Assembly (NCBI RefSeq): GCF_014201515.1
Contig: NZ_JACHEQ010000010.1
Span: forward strand, 1-64,000
Direction: 5' to 3'
Source of the DNA: Anoxybacillus mongoliensis
GTDB taxonomy: Bacteria; Bacillota; Bacilli; Bacillales; Anoxybacillaceae
DNA: 64,000 nucleotides
Shown here: positions 52,968 through 61,479 of the stretch, piece by piece
How the letters are laid out: each line of letters starts with the position of its first letter
How positions within the stretch are numbered: the stretch's first letter is position 1
The notes under the pieces: model-generated
Databases searched by the model: none
The model's input: only the letters and a program-made list of their open reading frames with translations
What the model was told of the DNA's origin: nothing
Made by a program: the position numbers and the translations under genes

Positions 52968-53195
52968 GAAAAGCGCAAAGCGCCCCAATTTCGCCTAAAG
53001 GCAGCCCGCATCGTGCGGGCAACGGCGAAATGTCGCCATCCTTGGCTCCCGCGAAGAGCGCACAAGCCCCACCGAGGAGGCTCAGACAAAGCAAAGCTTT
53101 GTCTTGCGTGGGATATTTCAAAGAAGCAAACTCAATGTGTCGCCGCCGCAGTATGGGGCGAAGCGCATCACACCGATGGCGCTTGGAGCTAGACA
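52968..53195. repeat. Bacillaceae-type interspersed GC-rich repeat
   Basis: A GC-rich block of about 228 bases begins directly at the XRE stop. It opens with GAAAAGCGCAAAGCGCC and closes with GGCGCTTGGAGCTAGACA; AAGCGCC and GGCGCTT are inverted ends. Inside are hairpins (GCCCGC/GCGGGC near 53004-53020, AGACAAAGC/GCTTTGTCT near 53084-53103). Blocks with such ends are scattered through Bacillaceae genomes. It contains no convincing gene; frames crossing it are artefacts. Confidence 0.7.
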
Positions 53196-53265
53196 GCTCC
53201 GTAAATCTAAAATTTTATACTTTCTTATCTTTTAAAAAAATAAAAAAGGGGCGTTTTTCTGCCCT

Positions 53266-53505
53266 TTATTCAATGCCGATTAATTTTTTTAAGCGATATA
53301 CGTCTGCTTCTGTTTGCCATTGTTTTTGTGCATGCAGTTCAAATTTATCGTGTAGCTTGTCCACTTTTGTTTCTAACTTTCCGATGCGCACATGCAACTC
53401 TTTTATTTCTTCACGCATTTCTTGTTTGAAGCTTTCCATTTCCGCGCGCATTTCACGTACTTCATGGAGCAATTCTTTTACCGCTTGTAAAACTTGGCTT
53501 TCCAT
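53266..53505 (-). CDS. Small coiled-coil protein (79 aa)
   Basis: A soluble, highly charged helical protein with heptad repeats through most of its length (EMRAEMESFKQEMREEIKEL, LETKVDKLHDKFEL). It ends VYRLKKLIGIE. No signal or membrane segment. The ATG at 53505 has GGGGTGA about 9 bases upstream. Similar small proteins with no known role occur in Bacilli. A hairpin followed by T-rich sequence (53240-53266) ends it. It may be read from the promoter at 53676-53704 through an intervening terminator. Confidence 0.65.
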   Translation of the reverse strand: MESQVLQAVKELLHEVREMRAEMESFKQEMREEIKELHVRIGKLETKVDKLHDKFELHAQKQWQTEADVYRLKKLIGIE

Positions 53506-53567
53506 TTTTCATTCACCCCTTTCATTTTTACCCCTAGCATACCACTCCCACAATAGCCGGTCAATTG

Positions 53568-53669
53568 AAAAAAGAGGCTAGCGAAGGGGATGCTAGCCAA
53601 ACAATGAGGGAGCAGTTAGAGGACACATTTTGGAAGGAAGTTGAGAGGAACCTTTCTATCACCTCCTCG
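53568..53669 (-). ncRNA. Candidate C-rich small RNA or attenuated leader
   Basis: A minus-strand promoter (TTTACA, 17-base spacer, TATCAT; plus 53699-53704 and 53676-53681) and an intrinsic terminator (GGCTAGC 53576-53582 with GCTAGCC 53592-53598, then TCTTTTTT) define an RNA of about 100 bases. It has a perfect AGGAGGTGAT near its 5' end and several single-stranded-looking CU tracts (TCCTC, CTTCCTTCC, CTCCCTC). No good start codon follows the AGGAGGTGAT. It could be a regulatory RNA that targets ribosome sites, or a leader controlling the 79-aa gene 60 bases beyond. Confidence 0.45.
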
Positions 53670-53837
53670 ATTCATATGATACAAAAATAAAAAAATGGTG
53701 TAAAATTTCGATTTTTCAATTTTCAAGCCAGTTTTTTTTGTTTTTTGCCGTTTTTCGGCCGTTTTTGACAAAAAAAGCGCCTGAAAATTCAATTTTCACT
53801 TTTTCTTTTCTTTTTTTGTTACATTTCGCCCATATGG

Positions 53838-53843
53838 TATAAT
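53838..53843 (+). promoter_or_regulatory. -10 element of the ywpF promoter
   Basis: TATAAT about 31-36 bases before the ywpF GTG, with TTGTTA about 16 bases further upstream. Confidence 0.5.
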
Positions 53844-53873
53844 AAAGGCAACTACTGTTGCGAGGTGGATGCG

Positions 53874-54281
53874 GTGAAAACTTTTAAGCTCGTTGCTCTC
53901 ACACTATTGCATGAGCAAAAACAAGATATTCCGCTCATTGATGGGTTAATGATTAATAAAGAAGATGAAAATAAACGTTGGCTTATCGAGGCGTATGTCG
54001 AGCAAACATATCGCGAACTATTTACATCGTTAAAAGAGAGCGGTACAACGTTCGATGCGCTTGTGACCATTTCGCGCAAAACGAACGATCCCGCTCATGT
54101 GCGTGCAACTGTTCGCTCCGTAACGATGATGGGAGAACGAATGAGCGTATTAATGGACGCGACGCTCATTAAGCGCTCGAATTTAGCTGAAGTCGTGTTA
54201 GAAGATTTAGTTCAACGCGGACTACATGGCGAAACGCTCCTGCAACAATTTAAACAACAAATGCATACGAAAAGAGGCTGA
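53874..54281 (+). CDS. ywpF: YwpF-like protein
   Basis: A cytoplasmic protein of 135 aa, the size of B. subtilis YwpF. It opens MKTFKLVALTLLHEQ and includes EDENKRWLIEAYVEQTYRELF and a central TISRKTNDPAHVRATV stretch. The YwpF family has no established biochemical function. Start GTG 53874 has GAGGTGG upstream; a GTG nine bases earlier would overlap that site. In B. subtilis ywpF lies beside the sortase-like gene ywpE. Here too it converges on a sortase gene. Confidence 0.85.
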   Translation: MKTFKLVALTLLHEQKQDIPLIDGLMINKEDENKRWLIEAYVEQTYRELFTSLKESGTTFDALVTISRKTNDPAHVRATVRSVTMMGERMSVLMDATLIKRSNLAEVVLEDLVQRGLHGETLLQQFKQQMHTKRG

Positions 54282-54299
54282 TTATTCAGCCTCTTTTTT
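54271..54299. terminator. Bidirectional terminator
   Basis: 11-bp stem AAAGAGGCTGA/TCAGCCTCTTT with loop TTAT and a T6 tail, between the convergent ywpF and sortase genes. Confidence 0.93.
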
Positions 54300-54792
54300 G
54301 TTTGGCAACTACCACGTATCTGTTCGGCGCATCCCCTATCCAACGAAACGGATAACATGTAATTAACGTTAGCGTCGGGTACGCTTTTGGGACAAGCACC
54401 GTTTTGTCATCTGGCTTGACGATGCGAATATGTTGAACGACATACGTCCACGTTTTGTCGTTCGTCCGTACGATCAGTTCATCACCTAATTGCATGTCAC
54501 CGAGCTTGCGAAATACTGTATCGCGATGTCCTGCTAAAATCGTATGATTGCCTTCACCGGGAAGTGCACTTCGTTCATCATGCGCCACCCCTTTATTTAA
54601 CTGTTGCATGCCTTCATAAATGGGCATCGCTATGTGTAGTTTCGGAATAAATAACGTGCCGATCGCATCATCTTGTTGGACGGGCGGTTGTTTACTCTGT
54701 TGCACCGCTTCATACGCTTCATGCCAACCGATAGCGTTTGCCCAAATGAAAGACGCACCGAAAAGAAATAACGCTATCGCCACGACTCGCAT
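54286..54792 (-). CDS. Class D sortase
   Basis: A 168-aa membrane-anchored transpeptidase. One N-terminal membrane segment (residues 1-18) is followed by the sortase beta-barrel. Catalytic residues are visible: H in LAGHRDTVF (near 90), C in LITCYPF (near 145) and R in APNRYVV (near 157). Class D enzymes recognise LPXTA-like signals. The next gene upstream encodes a surface protein ending in MPKTA plus a membrane segment, so enzyme and substrate are paired. Start ATG 54792 has GAAGGG upstream; the longer frame overlaps the substrate gene by 37 bases. Confidence 0.9.
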   Translation of the reverse strand: MRVVAIALFLFGASFIWANAIGWHEAYEAVQQSKQPPVQQDDAIGTLFIPKLHIAMPIYEGMQQLNKGVAHDERSALPGEGNHTILAGHRDTVFRKLGDMQLGDELIVRTNDKTWTYVVQHIRIVKPDDKTVLVPKAYPTLTLITCYPFRWIGDAPNRYVVVAKQKRG

Positions 54793-55697
54793 CGTTTTCC
54801 CTTCTTCCATAACACGAAGCTTGCAAAAAGTAAAGCGACACCAATCAATATGTTTATTCCGTACGAAGAAGCGGTTTTTGGCATGCGCGCAACAAGTAAG
54901 CCGCTTTCTAAATCGAGCGCCATCATACCGATATGTGCGAGCTGTTCGCTTGCATCAATGAGCGCACTTGATCCGATTCGCTCATAAGGAATATATAAAT
55001 CCGCTACCAATGTGCCGTCGTCATCATACCATTCCATCACAACAGGCGCAGTGGCGGTTTGAATTTGTTCAAACGAAATCGGTTTTCGTCCATATTTGTT
55101 CACTTCATACACTTTCGCCTGCAGACGATAAAGCGACAGCCATTCGTTCCAAAGATGACGGACGGTTTCTTGTTCTGTTTTTGTTAGTGGTACAGATGAG
55201 TCACGCAATACGAGCGTTTGAATGTGTTTATCGAGGCGTTCAAGCGTTTGTTTCGCAGACGGAGGAGTCCGTTCGACTAACCGATGAATTTCATCTTCAG
55301 TTAGCCCGATCGTTGCTAAAACGTCGGTCATCGCTTGGATCGCATCGTAACGATCACGATAAAACGATAAGGCGTATGCTAAATCTTCGATGAACGTATA
55401 TTGTTGCAGTTGTTCGCCAAACTGTCCGAGAAGCGCTTCGGCTTCTTCTTTCGTCATTTCATAGCGGAGCAATAGTTCATCAAGACGCTCTGGCGTGATC
55501 GGTGTTCCTAATTGTTTTTTCAATGCTTCTAACGAAGAAAAATCGTTGATCGTCATATTCCATTTTGCTAAATAACTCGTTAAATCGTCCATCGTCCAAC
55601 CGATGTCTTGTACGTATTGTCGCAATGCTTCTTCAGAAATGGCCGCTTGTACAGGTGTCGCATATAACAAACAAATAAATAACCATAGCACGCGCAT
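54774..55697 (-). CDS. Processed acidic surface protein with LPXTA-type sorting signal
   Basis: A 307-aa wall-anchored protein. It has a signal peptide (1-18, ending VQA), then repeated helical units of about 70 residues with a WTMDDLTSYLAKW / GLTEDEIHRLVE pattern. The overall charge is acidic. The C-terminus has the sorting signal: MPKTA, a hydrophobic span (INILIGVALLFASFVLW) and the basic tail KKGKR. This is the processed acidic surface protein family found with class D sortases. It overlaps the sortase start, so the two are co-translated. The function of the displayed protein is unknown. Confidence 0.87.
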   Translation of the reverse strand: MRVLWLFICLLYATPVQAAISEEALRQYVQDIGWTMDDLTSYLAKWNMTINDFSSLEALKKQLGTPITPERLDELLLRYEMTKEEAEALLGQFGEQLQQYTFIEDLAYALSFYRDRYDAIQAMTDVLATIGLTEDEIHRLVERTPPSAKQTLERLDKHIQTLVLRDSSVPLTKTEQETVRHLWNEWLSLYRLQAKVYEVNKYGRKPISFEQIQTATAPVVMEWYDDDGTLVADLYIPYERIGSSALIDASEQLAHIGMMALDLESGLLVARMPKTASSYGINILIGVALLFASFVLWKKGKRCESWR

Positions 55698-55757
55698 GTA
55701 TTTTCCTCCCTTATGTGTGCTATGGTTATTTTGTTCGATTATTCCATTTTTATACGA

Positions 55758-57104
55758 TTAGAAATATACTTCGTATAAGGCGCGCACCGCTTTTTCAACC
55801 GCATCCGCTTTGACACCAAACATCATGCTCACTTCCGATGAACCTTGGTTAATCATTTCGATGTTGACGTTTGCGCGAGCGAAAGCGGCTGTTGCTTTAG
55901 CGGCAATACCGACGCTACGCTCCATTCCTTCTCCGACAACCATAATAAGCGCTAAATCACGTTCAATCGACACTTCATCGACACGCAATTCTGTTACAAT
56001 CCGATCTAATACGCGGCGCTCGACATCGCCAGCTAATTGTTCTTCACGTAAAATGACAGACATGTTATCAATGCCCGATGGCGTATGTTCGTATGAAATG
56101 CCTTCATCCTCTAAAATTTGTAGTAGGCGACGTCCAAATCCGATTTCGCGGTTCATTAAATATTTGCTGACGTTAATGCTACAAAAGCCTGTATCGCTGG
56201 CAATACCTGCGACAGGACGCTCGCGATGGTCTCTCGTTGCGACGATCATCGTCCCTTTCGCTTCAGGGTTGTTCGTATTTTTCACGCATACCGGAATGCC
56301 ACGGCGGTACACAGGTTCAAGCGCTTCATCGTGAAAGACGGAAAAACCCGCATACGACAATTCGCGCATTTCACGATACGTCAATTCTTTTAATTGGCAC
56401 GGATGCTCAACGATTGATGGATTGACGCAGTAAATCGAATCGACATCGGTAAAGTTTTCGTACAGCTCAGCGCCAACACCTGCGGCAACGATCGAACCCG
56501 TAATATCCGAACCACCACGTGGGAATGTAACGATATGCCCTGATCGAGAATAGCCGAAAAAGCCCGGAATGACTAAAATACCACTTCTTTCTTTTAATTT
56601 TGCAAGTCGTTCATATGATTCTGGCAAAATTTGTGCATTTCCTGGCTCGTCTGTCACGACAATACCAGCATCTTTTGGATTCACATAATGCGCTTCATAC
56701 CCGAGCTGACGAAGATAGTGAGCCATCAGTTTAGCGTTGTTATCTTCACCACTTGCTTTTAACGCATCAAGTAAACGTTCAGGCTGATCGTGATACGTAT
56801 CAATGATTTGTTGCAAGCTTGCTGAAATGACGTCTAAAATGTCGCGCGACAAATGTAAATCCGTGACGATTTCATCATAGCGTGCGACAACTTGAGCAAG
56901 CACCCCTTCGTATATGTCATGTTCTATTACTTTTTTGGCAAGTGTAATTAACAAATCTGTCATCTTCGTATCATCTTTACATCGCTTTCCCGGCGCAGAG
57001 ACGACAACAAACTTGCGCGCTTCATCTGATGTGATGATGTTGGCTACTTTTTGAAATTGCTGTGCATTGGCGACAGAACTTCCCCCGAATTTTGCTACTT
57101 TCAT
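55758..57104 (-). CDS. yclM: Aspartate kinase (YclM/aspartokinase III type)
   Basis: A 448-aa cytoplasmic enzyme, ATP + L-aspartate to 4-phospho-aspartate, the first step to lysine, threonine and methionine. The N-terminal kinase domain begins MKVAKFGGSSVANAQQF and contains VVVSAPGKR, FPRGGSDITGS and ENFTDVDSIY. Two ACT domains follow (about 300-448: GIASDTGFCSINVSKYLMN; VNIEMINQGSSEVSMMFG). These match the monofunctional YclM/ThrD-type aspartokinase rather than DapG or LysC. It is not obviously in an operon with the neighbours. No lysine riboswitch was seen upstream. Confidence 0.94.
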   Translation of the reverse strand: MKVAKFGGSSVANAQQFQKVANIITSDEARKFVVVSAPGKRCKDDTKMTDLLITLAKKVIEHDIYEGVLAQVVARYDEIVTDLHLSRDILDVISASLQQIIDTYHDQPERLLDALKASGEDNNAKLMAHYLRQLGYEAHYVNPKDAGIVVTDEPGNAQILPESYERLAKLKERSGILVIPGFFGYSRSGHIVTFPRGGSDITGSIVAAGVGAELYENFTDVDSIYCVNPSIVEHPCQLKELTYREMRELSYAGFSVFHDEALEPVYRRGIPVCVKNTNNPEAKGTMIVATRDHRERPVAGIASDTGFCSINVSKYLMNREIGFGRRLLQILEDEGISYEHTPSGIDNMSVILREEQLAGDVERRVLDRIVTELRVDEVSIERDLALIMVVGEGMERSVGIAAKATAAFARANVNIEMINQGSSEVSMMFGVKADAVEKAVRALYEVYF

Positions 57105-57153
57105 ATGCCATAACCCTTTCTTTCTATTTTTATTTCATTATCATAGCACATCT

Positions 57154-57582
57154 TCAATCGTTTTTGTCAGAAAAATTTTTCAATTTTCGTATCCCTTCTT
57201 TACAAACTCCATACGATAACCACGAACACCCTGCGCAAAGTACATCTAAGTCATCCGGTTCAACCACTTGCTTCGTTCGTTCAATTAACTCGGATTTCAT
57301 ATATACTCGGTTTTCTTCGAGCTGTAAATGTTTTAGTACACGGTGATCCATCGCTAATACATGATCATTTGATTCCTCGTCCGCTTCGCAGCGGTCTACT
57401 CCATGATGCGGGCACGCATAACATGCTTCATCGAGAGCTGCAATAACGCGAATCGGACCATCCGTATGATCATCGCGCATAAACGCAACGATTTCCGTCA
57501 TCTTTTCCACGAACGATTCGCTATACCCCATCCCTTGAAATCCGTGCACACATAATAAATGATGTCCTCGCAACGTCCGCAT
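57154..57582 (-). CDS. DUF1284 family protein
   Basis: A 142-aa soluble protein beginning RTLRGHHLLCVHGFQGMGYS, the DUF1284 signature. Eight cysteines are visible, including the pairs CYACPHHGVDRCE and CAGCSWLSYGVC, so metal or iron-sulphur binding is likely. Catalytic role unknown. Start ATG 57582. Confidence 0.82.
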   Translation of the reverse strand: MRTLRGHHLLCVHGFQGMGYSESFVEKMTEIVAFMRDDHTDGPIRVIAALDEACYACPHHGVDRCEADEESNDHVLAMDHRVLKHLQLEENRVYMKSELIERTKQVVEPDDLDVLCAGCSWLSYGVCKEGIRKLKNFSDKND

Positions 57583-57622
57583 AATCGTCCTCTTTTCTTT
57601 CTTACTCTCGAAATATTATACA

Positions 57623-58105
57623 CTATTTTTCATAGTTATTCATCATTCTTTGTTGCAATGTGAAAATAAGCATCGCCGTTTTATACATTTTTCCTTCCAA
57701 CGTTCCTTTTTGCATATCAACAATGAGTTCTTGTTTATTTTTTAAAATGACTTTCGTTTTCTTTTTTTCATACGGTTGTATCGTCTTGATGTGGGATTGT
57801 GCAATCCATATGCATCGATCGCTGTCAGGAGAACATGTTGGAAAGAAATAGAGCCGAAGTGCTTCACAAACGGAGATCGGAACCATTTGCCGAATGCCGA
57901 GAATATGTTTTGCTGCATGTACTTTTCCTTCATATGTACTTCCGTAGTAGCGGCAACTTTGTTGCATAATTTCTTTCGGTGATCGCTCGACGTTGTACGT
58001 ATTGTACAGTTCGTAAACAATCGTGCCAAGCCGACCGTATTCATCGTATTTTGGCACAAGGGCAGCCGTTTCCTCCATAATAATATATTCTTCCATCCGT
58101 TCCAT
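57623..58105 (-). CDS. comK: Competence transcription factor ComK
   Basis: A 160-aa DNA-binding master activator of the DNA-uptake genes. It opens with EEYIIMEETAALVPKYDEYG. Recognisable blocks are CRYYGSTYEGKVHAAKHILG, PISVCEALRLYFFPTCSP and the CIWIAQSHI strand that continues into KKTKVILKN. The C-terminus is a little shorter than in B. subtilis (192 aa). Start ATG 58105 has a GAGGGGGAG site. The gene stands alone, with its own promoter. With comM and degU in the window this suggests competence capability, though the three are not adjacent. Confidence 0.93.
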   Translation of the reverse strand: MERMEEYIIMEETAALVPKYDEYGRLGTIVYELYNTYNVERSPKEIMQQSCRYYGSTYEGKVHAAKHILGIRQMVPISVCEALRLYFFPTCSPDSDRCIWIAQSHIKTIQPYEKKKTKVILKNKQELIVDMQKGTLEGKMYKTAMLIFTLQQRMMNNYEK

Positions 58106-58139
58106 CTAAACTCCCCCTCACAAATATATGTTCGCCTTC

Positions 58140-58168
58140 ATTATAATGAATTTTCATAATTTTAACAA
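58140..58168 (-). promoter_or_regulatory. Predicted comK promoter
   Basis: Minus strand: TTGTTA (plus TAACAA 58163-58168), a 17-base spacer and TATAAT (plus ATTATA 58140-58145). A-rich and T-rich tracts in the spacer (AAAATTATGAAAATT) could be part of a ComK binding site, but the match is not exact. Confidence 0.6.
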
Positions 58169-58173
58169 TAAAA

Positions 58174-58195
58174 AATCTCGGAAAACTCCGAGATT
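58174..58195 (-). terminator. Terminator of the chemoreceptor gene
   Basis: 9-bp stem AATCTCGGA/TCCGAGATT (58174-58182 and 58187-58195), followed by TTTT on the minus strand; it overlaps the stop codon. Confidence 0.9.
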
Positions 58196-60302
58196 AAACG
58201 ATAAATTGCTTCCCTTTTTCCGCTAAATGTTGCGCTTTGTCGCTTAACGTTTGTACATTTGCAGCAATCTCTTGCACAGCAGAAAGCAACTGTTCATGTG
58301 CGGCGGCTGCCGTTTGTGTTTGTCTTTCTGCTTCTTGTGCGATCGTTTCTGTCTCTTTCATCGTCAAAGCAAGATCGTCAAATGCGCTCGTCATGACCGC
58401 AATTTTTTGAGCGACATCGTCCATTTGAACCATCACTTCGTTTGTCGTTTGCTGAATGCGGTCGAACGTCTGATCTGCTTCACGCGCTAATGTCATGCTT
58501 TTTTCCGATTCATGCCGCACTTGTTGCATCGCTTCAACGGATTGCGATGTATCTGTTTGTACTTCTTGTAATAGTTCACGTATTTGTTTTGCGGATAAAG
58601 ACGATTGTTCCGCAAGCTTCCGCACTTCATCTGCCACAACGGCAAATCCGCGTCCGTGCTCGCCTGCGCGCGCTGCTTCAATCGCTGCATTTAACGCAAG
58701 TAAATTTGTTTGATCGGCAATATTTGTAATCATCGTCGCCATTTGAGCGATATGAGCGGAACGTTGATGCAACGCTTGAATCCATTCGCTCGATTGCGTA
58801 ATGAAATCGTTCATCGTTTTCATTTGTTCGATCATTTTATCCATCGCTGCCGTTCCTTTTTCCGCTTCACTCGTCATCGCCCGCGCCGCTTCTGCCGCTT
58901 GTTGTGAGCGAGATAAAATATAGTTTGTATCATCGACAAGCGTATGAACAGCTTCGACGTTTTGTTGCGCCCACATGCGTTGCTTGCTCGAACCCGCTGC
59001 CACTTCTTCCATCGTCGCTCCCACTTGTTCCATCGCGTGCGCCGCTTCTTCTGTAATGGCGGTTAATTCGTGCGCGGATGCAGATACGTCGTGTGTCAAT
59101 TGTTGGTTCGCACCGATCATGGAACGGAATGAAGTAATAAGCGATTGAAATGACTGAGCAATTCGAGCAAATTCATCGTTTGACATGACGGACAATTGCA
59201 CCGTTAAATCACCGCTTGCCGCTTGCATGCTCGCTTGTTCAATCGTTGCAATTTGTTCCCGTACCGCCATGTAAAAAGCAATAAATAAGTAAATGACGAC
59301 CGCCACCGCAAGTGCACCGGCACCAATTGTCACCCATTTTTCAAACATGATTACCTCATATTCATGTTGTAAATGGTTTTGGAACGCATCTAGTGAAAAG
59401 CGGGAAAGCTCATGTAATTTTTCAAACGCACCGTTCGTTTTCTCATATAACTCGACCGACGTTAACGAAATTTGATTCGTTTGTAAAAATTCACGTTGAA
59501 ACAAACTCACCATGCTTAATAAATCTGTCGAAATGACATCGTTGTATTGTTGCACTTTTTTACGTAGCGGTTCATCATCGACAAAAAGCGGCGCTGTTGA
59601 ACGGCTAACGGTTTGCATCGCTGTTTCTAACACGTTCGTCCAATACGTCATTTTCGATCGTTCGATTTCATACAATTCACTTTTTAACGTTAGCTCTGCG
59701 GCAAACGATTGCGCTCCCCCGATCGTTTCCGTAAGCAATGGAACTTGTTCGACTACAAGACGCGCTAAATAATGATTGTTCATATCATTATCAAGCGAGA
59801 CGTTCGAGCGATCGGCAACGTGAAGCAACATTTTTTGCAAGTCGTAAATGAGCGCATTATGACGTTTCGTTGCTTCTGATACAGTGAATGTTTTCCAATT
59901 TTCTTGTATGTCGTTCATTTGTTGTAAAAGCTGTTTCCATTGTTCTTCTTCAATAAACGAAGCTTGTTGTTGTTTATGGACGGTTTGCATCATGGTCATG
60001 GATTTTTTTATCATTTTTTGCGCTTCAGCAACGCTCGCTTCATTCCCATGACCGAGAAGGACAGTCGTTGTATGTTCCCGATGTTTTTGTATACCGTACA
60101 TCGCATCCATCATCGGAGCGATGTATGCGATACCTTGTTGTTCTTTCTCAATAAACGTTTCTTTATGTATTAACAGTCGAAGATATAGCACGCTGACTGC
60201 AAACAACGTAAACATAAAAATCGTCGCTAACAACACGAATTTTTTACTAAAAGGCAACCGATTGAGTAGCTTTTTCCCGAACGTAAACATCGCGCCATCC
60301 AC
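58194..60302 (-). CDS. Methyl-accepting chemotaxis protein
   Basis: A 702-aa transmembrane chemoreceptor. TM1 is at residues about 25-45. A large helical extracellular sensor follows (about 46-335). TM2 is at about 338-360 ([20 protein letters not shown]), then a HAMP domain (about 361-415) and a long signalling coiled coil. The hairpin tip that contacts CheA/CheW is visible as [20 protein letters not shown] (about 538-557), followed by [15 protein letters not shown]. The ligand is unknown. ATG 60302 has AAGGAG 6 bases upstream. A CTGATAA element upstream resembles a sigma-D -10, but the match is loose. Confidence 0.93.
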   Translation of the reverse strand: MDGAMFTFGKKLLNRLPFSKKFVLLATIFMFTLFAVSVLYLRLLIHKETFIEKEQQGIAYIAPMMDAMYGIQKHREHTTTVLLGHGNEASVAEAQKMIKKSMTMMQTVHKQQQASFIEEEQWKQLLQQMNDIQENWKTFTVSEATKRHNALIYDLQKMLLHVADRSNVSLDNDMNNHYLARLVVEQVPLLTETIGGAQSFAAELTLKSELYEIERSKMTYWTNVLETAMQTVSRSTAPLFVDDEPLRKKVQQYNDVISTDLLSMVSLFQREFLQTNQISLTSVELYEKTNGAFEKLHELSRFSLDAFQNHLQHEYEVIMFEKWVTIGAGALAVAVVIYLFIAFYMAVREQIATIEQASMQAASGDLTVQLSVMSNDEFARIAQSFQSLITSFRSMIGANQQLTHDVSASAHELTAITEEAAHAMEQVGATMEEVAAGSSKQRMWAQQNVEAVHTLVDDTNYILSRSQQAAEAARAMTSEAEKGTAAMDKMIEQMKTMNDFITQSSEWIQALHQRSAHIAQMATMITNIADQTNLLALNAAIEAARAGEHGRGFAVVADEVRKLAEQSSLSAKQIRELLQEVQTDTSQSVEAMQQVRHESEKSMTLAREADQTFDRIQQTTNEVMVQMDDVAQKIAVMTSAFDDLALTMKETETIAQEAERQTQTAAAAHEQLLSAVQEIAANVQTLSDKAQHLAEKGKQFIV

Positions 60303-60378
60303 GCTCCTTATGAAAACAAGATGTACATATTGTTTTCTATTTTATCAGACGATTCATAAAAATTATATAAAAAAAATA

Positions 60379-60408
60379 AAAATTAGGCCATTAGACCTAA
60401 TTTTTATT
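60379..60408 (-). terminator. Terminator of the flippase-DUF5693-csaB operon
   Basis: Stem AAAATTAGG/CCTAATTTT on the minus strand with an 8-base loop and a long T-rich tail; it overlaps the csaB stop. Confidence 0.88.
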
Positions 60409-61479
60409 TCGAAACAATGCAAGCGCCTCTTCGGCAGTTTGTTGGGCGGTTTGTTGGAGCGGTGCGACAGCACGAATCAAGATTTCTTTTTGTTGTTCAT
60501 GTTGAGCTATACATTGCTGAATATACGAAAATAGTGCTTCTCCATCCCAATGATCATCCTCGACATGTGCAAATACGGGCTGATTGGCTTGATTGGCAAA
60601 TGCATCAATTTTCGGATCGTATGATAAAGCAACAAACGGTGTATGACCGACCGCTGCAAAAATTAACGCATGCAAGCGCATGCCGACAAGCAATCGGGAA
60701 CTTGCGACCATCGCCATTTTTTCTTCAATGCTTGCATCATAAGGTGCAACGACGGCATGCTCTTTCATCATGGCTAATACGCGACGAGACGTTTCATCAT
60801 CGTGATGCCCATGCATCGGAATAAATACGACATCAAAGCCTGCTTGAACCGAGCGATCAAGTGCAACGGCTATTTTTCTTTCAAAATCACGACCACGCGC
60901 CCACTCGCGCACCGAAACAGCAATGACAGGACGTGTAAACGATTGTTCTTTCCACCATGTTGTTGGGGATGTCGGTGGCTTTAGCCCCATGACTGGATCA
61001 GGCACGACCGTAATCGGCTTTTTTATCCCTAACGTTTTTAATAACTCGGCAGATGGCTCGTCGCGCACCGTTAGGCGATCGACTTGATTGAGCGTCCATT
61101 TCATGAGCCATTGATTTTGTTTTTTAGACACAGGACCCATGCCTTGCGCGTAAACCATGACCGGTTTGCCGAGCCATTTAGCGATTTGCATAACGCCTGT
61201 ATAGTACGGAATGCTACGCCATCCCGTTTGGTCTTGAAGCAAACTTCCCCCACCGCTAATTAAGCCATCGCTTTCACGAAGAGCTTGAATGATGTCACCG
61301 ATTCGCCAACGATTGACCGCACGAACCCCATACGTTTGTTTTGTAAATGTCGGATCGTTTGACAGCACCGTCACTTGCACGTTTGGATCATGTGCCCGAA
61401 GCGCTTGAATAATCGCATATAAAATTGCTTCATCGCCAACGTTATGAAAACCGTAATATCCAGAAATGACAATGTTCAT
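60397..61479 (-). CDS. csaB: Polysaccharide pyruvyl transferase CsaB
   Basis: A 360-aa enzyme that adds pyruvyl ketal groups from PEP to the secondary cell wall polysaccharide. That modification is what SLH domains bind. It opens MNIVISGYYGFHNVGDEAIL, the pyruvyl-transferase signature, followed by GGGSLLQD, VYAQGMGPVS, a DEPSAELLKTLGI block and VGMRLHALIFAA. Start ATG 61479 has AAGGTGAT 3 bases upstream. It overlaps the DUF5693 gene by 4 bases. Nine SLH proteins in the window depend on its product. Confidence 0.94.
   Translation of the reverse strand: MNIVISGYYGFHNVGDEAILYAIIQALRAHDPNVQVTVLSNDPTFTKQTYGVRAVNRWRIGDIIQALRESDGLISGGGSLLQDQTGWRSIPYYTGVMQIAKWLGKPVMVYAQGMGPVSKKQNQWLMKWTLNQVDRLTVRDEPSAELLKTLGIKKPITVVPDPVMGLKPPTSPTTWWKEQSFTRPVIAVSVREWARGRDFERKIAVALDRSVQAGFDVVFIPMHGHHDDETSRRVLAMMKEHAVVAPYDASIEEKMAMVASSRLLVGMRLHALIFAAVGHTPFVALSYDPKIDAFANQANQPVFAHVEDDHWDGEALFSYIQQCIAQHEQQKEILIRAVAPLQQTAQQTAEEALALFRNKN

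Noticed and set aside
53030-53581. 183-codon plus-strand open frame
   Set aside because: It runs through the GC-rich interspersed repeat and antisense to the 79-aa gene, with no ribosome site and an odd Arg/Ser-rich composition.
55758-57150. Lysine riboswitch upstream of aspartokinase
   Set aside because: Only about 50 bases separate the aspartokinase start from the DUF1284 gene, too short for the lysine element, and no matching motif was seen.
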